Source: Rotaria socialis
Lineage: Eukaryota > Rotifera > Eurotatoria > Philodinida > Philodinidae
Direction of reading: 5' to 3'
DNA length: 64,000 bases
Assembly: GCA_905331475.1 (NCBI GenBank)
Contig: CAJNYU010000510.1
Coordinates: 1-64,000, forward strand
The notes under the pieces are model-generated. The model saw only the letters and a list, made by a program, of their open reading frames with translations, did not search any database and was not told where the DNA came from. A program made the position numbers and the translations under genes. How positions within the stretch are numbered: position 1 is the stretch's first letter; every line of letters starts with the position of its first letter. Positions 57,685 to 64,000 of the stretch are shown in pieces.

Positions 57685-60600
57685 ATGATGCTCCCCTCCA
57701 TTATTTTCATTTTTATCTTGTCATTTTTCACCATACATCTAACTCTAATTTCATCAAAATCGGTTGTTATTGAAATCAAAGGTGACTGTGCAATCGTTGG
57801 TGAAAGAATAGCACAAGAACATGGATATCGTTATATTCGACAGGTTGATTTTTATTGTACTTTTCTTTGAATTAAATTAAATTTAAATTAAATTAATTTA
57901 GATATTTGATGGATTCTGTGAAATTGAAGAAGATCCATTGTCTGAAAATCATAAAAGATATCGACGAGCTATTGAACAAGGAATTGATCCTGTTGACATG
58001 CTTTTAAATCATGAACATGTATTTTCTTTTGTTTTCGTTTAATATTCATGTCTCTTTTGTTTTGATTTATTTAGGTTGAATGGGCTGAAAGTCAAATACC
58101 AAAAATACGACAAAAACGAGAATTTACCTTTAATGATCCTCAATGGTATTCAATGTGGTACTTGGTATGCATAATGATTTTTATTGTTATATTGAAATCT
58201 TTTTATGAATCGATCTATTTAGATAAGACATTCGCAAGTGCCTTCTTTACCAGATTTAAATGTAACAGGTGCCTGGGACTTAGGTTATACAGGTCGTGGA
58301 CAAGTTGTTACATTTCTTGATGATGGTCTCGAATTCGATCATCCCGATCTATCAGAGAATTATGTTTGTTGATCTAAAAATTTTGTTTTTTTGAGATAAG
58401 AATAGACAATTTCTGTTTCTATCTATAGGATAAAGAAGCGAGTACAGATATCAATAGTAATGATGATGATCCAACACCACGCTATGAACCAACAAATGAA
58501 AATAAGTAAGAAAACAAATCTCTTGTTTATTTTTGCTTTAAACAGATTTTTACTTTTCTAGACATGGAACTCGATGTGCTGGTGAAGTAGCAGCAAAAGT
58601 GAATAATAATAAATGTGGAGTTGGCATTGCTTATCATGCGAGAGTAGGTGGTATTCGAATGTTGGATGGTGATGTAACAGATAGTGTTGAAGCCCGATCG
58701 CTTAGTCATCGACCGAATCATATTGATATTTATTCTGCTAGCTGGTAATGAAGCTTTAAATCGAAAGACATAAGATCTATTATTTAAAATGCTGACAAAT
58801 CTTTTGTAGGGGACCTGACGATAATGGTCTTGTTGTTGATGGACCTGGCAGATTAGCAAAAAAAGCATTTGAGAATGGTGCCTTAAATGTAAATAAAATG
58901 AAGTTCATTGCCATATTTTATATAGTTTTTTTTTTCTATCAAATTTAGGGTCGAGGTGGTAAAGGTTCAATATTTGTTTGGGCTAGTGGAAATGGTGGTC
59001 GACAATCGGACTCATGTGCATGCGACGGTTACATTACTTCTATTTACACTGTATGAGAATAATATACAAAAAGGTAGTTTTATACAAACAAATTATTTTC
59101 TAGATTGCTATTAGTGCCACAACAGAACATGGAAATAAACCTTGGTATCTTGAAGAATGTTCTGCTACTCTAGCATCAGCATACAGTAGTGGCCAATTAA
59201 ATACTGGTGAACATGATATTGTATGTATTTTTTTTTTGATTAATAAATGTTATTATAATTATTATTATTCAATGTTCTATGTAATAGTTTACAACAGATT
59301 TAAACCATGCTTGTACAAATCATCATACGGGCACATCAGCTGCAGCACCATTAGCAGCAGCTATCTATGCACTTGTTCTTGAAGCAAAGTAATTCATCAA
59401 TTAAATATTTATGCATCTTTTTAAAAAAATCCTCAATTATATATATTTTTTTTCTTAGTCCTAGTCTAACATGGCGTGATATTATGTATATAACAGTTAT
59501 GGGTTCTCGCCCAAATGCTATTCCAGCAAATACAATTATTGTTCGAAATGCTGCTGGATTTAATGGTAAAAATTCACTCTATCTAATAGTTATTGTTATA
59601 TCATAAATTCGTTTTTTTTTTGTGTGTGCAGTGAGTAGTCGATTTGGTTTTGGTTTAATGGATGCTGGTTTAATGACATGGTATGCCAGTGGTTGGAAAA
59701 ATGTTCCTCCAATGTCATCATGCGAATCAGTAGCAAGTGTTCCGAAACGAATAATAAGAGGACATTCAGATCAAATATTCTCATTGAATTTAATGGAATG
59801 TAAAATCGATGTTGATCCGAAACGTGAAGTTAATTATATTGAACAAGTACAAGTATTTGTTACTTTATTAACAGACCGACGTGGTGAAATTGAAATCTAT
59901 CTTTATTCACCATCCAATACAAAAACACAACTTTTACCAGTAAAATTCGAGAAAATTCGTTTGCCTCTTTTTTTTACTTAGAAAAGTGTTTAGAGACGAG
60001 ATCATGATCAAAGTAATAAAGGTTTTCAAGATTGGCCTTTTCTAACAGTACAATTATGGGGTGAAGCACCACATGGACAATGGAAACTTCAAATAGTCAA
60101 TAGTGGCGGTGGAACAGGTAAATCATTAATGACTTCATACTGATATATGAGAACATTTCTTCGCTTCTATTATATATGCATATATCTTTACATAATATTA
60201 AATATTTATTTTAAATCAGAAGAATGTCAGGTTAAGACAATATTCTAATGACGTTATTGTAATAAAATAATGCATAATATAAGCGATAGAATATTGTGTA
60301 TGGCGACAGCTCTTTCAAATATTTGAATTGAGAAATAATACGTGGTTGAAACTTTTTATTTTATAAAATAAAGAATTAAATTCTCGAGAATAGGTTTCAT
60401 TTTGAATGAACAAAGAAAATATTTTATGTATTATTGAATGAATGGTCTCTATTTGTTCAAGTCTATTTGGTACTTGAAATATTCGATACTTCTAATAGAA
60501 GTGTATATTAAATATACTTTCAGACTTATTAATAAATATTGGATAGAGGAGCTTTGTTTACTTAATGAAAATAGTCTTAATCTAGTCGTAGGTGTCATCT

Positions 60601-63600
60601 GTAGAGTAGATTGTTATGAGAAAGAGTAATTCGTTGAGGAAGTTGTCGTTTTTGTAAATATAACTTAGTATATAATCAAAAAACTGTGTGGTGTTTAAAA
60701 GCATATTATTAAGTATGAATGATAAGTTGTTTTGAATGTTTTCTAACACAGGAATGCCTATCTTCTAAAAAGGAAAACGTTTATTTATAGAAATAGAGGC
60801 ATATTGTAATTGCCATTATAACAATAATCTTCAGACAAGTGTCGATTTCGTTTCTGTTTATTGCAATAAAACATAGCTGAAACGATGGATCGTATTAAAA
60901 TTTAAACATTCCTTTATATAGAAATTATGTGAGAAAGCTTCGGTACAAGTGAAATTAAACAAATTATGGGACTTCTTTTAATATCTATATGTTTGAAATA
61001 TAAAATATGTTTTTTTAAAATATTTTCTAGCTACATTATTATCTTGGAAGCTGATCGTCCATGGTACACGTGAAGATCCTATTTCACCTCGTTCTACACG
61101 TATTCAGTCACCATTTGAACCCGATCGATCTAGTGTAAGTCTTTATCCGGCATTATATTTCGATTCCTCTACGCAATCTATATTTTCTTCACGTTATTTA
61201 TTCATATGTATTCTTCTAATTATATATAATTATTTTTATTGAAATCTCTAGTGGAAATGTGATAGCATCTGTCTGCACTTGTTTGTTTTCGTGTACTAGA
61301 ATATTTTTTTTTCAACATTTACGAGTTTAATCTCATGTGTTCTTTTACTAATGAATGAATTTGGTTTGTGAACGGTGGTCCTTTCCTTCTTCTAGCTTCT
61401 TCTTAAACCGCTGCATACAATTGTTAATCGTCGTTGGTCAAAAGCACGACGACGTATTCAAAAATTGAAGCCAAAGTCGACAAAAACATTAAACTATTCA
61501 ACATCGTATCATTATTACAAACGATTCTTTTACTTCGGTCGATAATGGTTTTTTAAATCATAGCTAATCCCATATATATATATATTTTTTATACATTCCG
61601 ATTTCTTCTTTTTATCACAGTGATGTCCTATCAGATTTTGACGATCTTAAATCATGAACCTTACTAGTATGATTCGTTTTTGTGTAAAACAAAACAGTAT
61701 GCGTGATTAATCACTCTCTATCTCTTTCGTAACTCTTCCTTTTTTTAAATATTAGCTCTGTTTTCTACGCGTAAACTACAATGAACAGTTATATGTGTGC
61801 GTGCTATTTTTTTTTTGTTTTTTGGTTAACCTTTAAAGATTAAAAAAAAAAGAAAATGGAAGAAAAAATATTTTAATATTTAATATTCTTTAGAAAACGA
61901 TACGAAAAGTTAAGGAGGTAAAAAAGAACACAGAAAAATAATAAAATATATACGTATATTTGATGTTTACAGCACGACCTACCATTTAATATCGTCCTCT
62001 TTGTTTGTTTATATGTCCTTGAGTATTCTTAAACATCTTGACACTGATGACATGGACGATCATAAGTGTTTCGTAAATCTGTTTCAGTTTGTATTGTAAC
62101 GTGCGCTCTTTCATTTCATCTGAAAGAAAACGCTTCGCTATGTAATATTTGTGATTATTTTATTTTTCTACGATAAAGTATATTTTATGATTCGCTGCTT
62201 CTTCTTTTAAGTTTTCGTTTTAGTTATTGTATTTTTTCTAATTTTTTCATTTTTTCTAAAATTTCAGTGTCACATCGAATGTAAACTTGATGAGCCATGT
62301 GGTAATAGGGATACGAACTGTACAGCATGTCGGCATTTTAAACAACCATTGACTGGCGACAATTTGTAAGTTGATCTTATTAAGAACGAAGATTATTATT
62401 TTAATTATTCAATTCAGTCGTTGCGTTGGTATATGTCCCGAAGGAACTTATCTGTATGAACAAGAAAAATTATGTTTACCGTGTCATCCTCAATGTGGTT
62501 CATGCCGGAATGCAAGTAAAACAAGTTGTATCAGCTGTAAATCTGATTTATTCCTTGTACATGATGAAATGACTTGTGCTGAAATTTGTCCTGAAAAATA
62601 TTATACTGGTAAGAACTTTACCTTTCAAAACAAAAAGCAATGATTTTATTTATATCTATCTCACAAGATCGTCATCTTCGAAAATGTATTCGCTGTAAAA
62701 ATGATTGTGCATCATGTGATACAAGTTCTCATATATGCACATCATGTCCTGATAGCCATTCGCTCAAAGATACAGATTGCATAAAAGCCTCACAACCCTG
62801 TGAATCAAATGAATATTTTGATTTTATTAAAAACGAGTAAATAAAATCATTTTTAATGAAAATCTTCATACTATTGTTACTATTCTCTATAGTTGCCAAT
62901 GGTGTAATTCAAGATGTTTAACATGCAGTGGTTCAAGAATTGATCAATGTAAATCCTGTGATAAAACAAGCGAATATTCATATCTTCAATACCATGCATG
63001 TGTATCGACATGTTCACCTGGATTTTATCTTTCGCCAAGTTTATACGAATGCCTTCCATGTCATGAAACATGCCTCAATTGTACATCATCAAGTGAAGCA
63101 GCTTGTACATCTTGTAAAATAGGTTATGTTTTTCTTTCGGATGATCATCGTTGCGAAAAACATACTGGTAAACCCTATTATCTTGATATAGATACAGGTG
63201 AAACTCATACATGCCATGGATCATGCGCACAATGTAAAGGACCAAATCCAAATGATTGTATCGCATGTAATTTAGTAAATGAAGTCCTACTCGATGATGG
63301 GCATTGTGTTAATAAATGTCCAATAGGATCATATAAAAATGAAAAAAAGACGATTGATTTACAAATATATATTTGTTCACCATGTTCAATGGGATGTCTA
63401 GAATGTAATAATGAGAACCAATGTAAAAAATGTGATGAACTCAAAAGTTATAGATTAGTAGGTTCGATGTGTGTTCCAATATGTAAATTGGGGTAAGCGG
63501 TTTGCATGAATTAGAGATAATTTCTTATTGTTTTTTTCTTCTATTCGACATAGTACTTTTCCATTGGGTAGTCATTGTGAATCATGTCAAAATTCATGTT

Positions 63601-64000
63601 CAACATGTACAAATTTAACAACTTGTTTAACATGTATGGATTCATTAGTTTTATTCAATAATCAATGTATAGAAGAATGTCCTGAGAGTCATTATTTATA
63701 CAATCAACAATGTTTGCCATGTCATCCGGTTTGTAATAGTTGTAACGGTAAAATAAGAGATTGGTTTTGAAAAAAATCAATTTGAATTTTTTTCTTTTTT
63801 CTTTGAAGGACCATCTGAAGATGATTGTAACACGTGCGCACAAGGTTTTAAATTTAATGCAAATGAAAACAAGTGTTCTAGTCAATGCCCGAATGGAAAT
63901 TATTTTGATAAAGATGAAAAGGTACGTCTAGGCTTTGATTGAGAATATGAGAGATAAACCAGAAGAAAAACTTTCTATGATGCTTATTACGTGTACTGCG
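57685..64000 (+). CDS. Furin/PC5-like proprotein convertase (3' end beyond window)
   Basis: A multi-exon gene, open at the right edge (last visible exon ends 63921). It starts with a signal peptide ([20 protein letters not shown]) and a prodomain ending at the autocleavage site IRQKR before [15 protein letters not shown]. The subtilisin-like domain keeps the triad: Asp in [14 protein letters not shown], His in [13 protein letters not shown], Ser in [13 protein letters not shown], and the oxyanion Asn in WASGNGG. The P domain follows ([40 protein letters not shown]). After residue RSS (61134) the transcript can either end in exon 61396-61545 or join a long array of furin-like Cys-rich repeats from 62268 ([62 protein letters not shown] and more). 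Such enzymes cut precursors after multibasic sites in the secretory pathway. The extended Cys-rich region is like PC5B and Drosophila Furin2. The intron at about 60117-61030 is unusually long. Confidence 0.93.
61396..61545 (+). CDS. Alternative terminal exon of the convertase
   Basis: Acceptor ccttcttctag, then a 50-codon frame including the TAA at 61543-61545. It joins in phase 0 to the exon ending 61134. It adds a strongly basic tail ([18 protein letters not shown]) with no Cys-rich repeats. AATAAA at 61940-61945 could terminate this form. Inferred from sequence only. Confidence 0.65.
   Translation, partial: LLLKPLHTIVNRRWSKARRRIQKLKPKSTKTLNYSTSYHYYKRFFYFGR

Overview
The window reads as nuclear DNA of a bdelloid rotifer, most likely a Rotaria-like species. 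This is inferred from strongly AT-rich sequence, mostly 45 to 80 bp GT-AG introns, an NHL-repeat gene of the kind bdelloids carry in large numbers, divergent single-copy GPCR genes, a decayed TPR gene with the N-terminal region typical of bdelloid ADP-ribosyltransferase/TPR proteins, and recurring CACCCACACCC strings that resemble bdelloid telomeric sequence. No rRNA, tRNA or CRISPR array was seen.

Layout. 1-6257 is repeat territory: fragments of an NHL-type gene, a 0.6 kb inverted repeat, a foldback element of about 2 kb, and a single N at 5350 where one repeat copy starts. 6258-7295 is an NHL-repeat gene. 7296-13728 has no gene but holds an AT-rich repetitive tract and three palindromic MITE-like elements. 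13729-22530 holds a rhodopsin-like GPCR, a complete M28 glutamate carboxypeptidase (PSMA/NAALADase type) and, on the minus strand, a Methuselah-like GPCR. 22531-31046 is mostly noncoding around a TIS11/tristetraprolin-type CCCH zinc finger gene.

31047-38285 is gene-dense: an F-box/E2 fusion whose catalytic Cys position is Gly, COQ8, COQ2 and a papain-family cathepsin. 38286-43286 is again mobile and decayed DNA: more palindromic elements, C-rich telomere-like sequence, and a TPR pseudogene broken by a telomere-like palindrome.

43287-50719 is a tight same-strand cluster: DNMT2/TRDMT1, JMJD6, sideroflexin and PYROXD1. It is followed by a secreted DUF2807-like protein (probable bacterial origin) and another GPCR. 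After about 4 kb without genes, 57685 to the right edge is a furin/PC5-like proprotein convertase with two alternative 3' ends.

How the genes fit together. In both dense blocks each ORF starts a few bases after a pyrimidine-rich tract ending in AG, and spacing can be as short as 53 bp. Rotifers are known to use spliced-leader trans-splicing, so these look like candidate operons. One links COQ8 and COQ2, two steps of ubiquinone synthesis. The MITE-like elements share a TCGACCTGGG terminus although their interiors differ.
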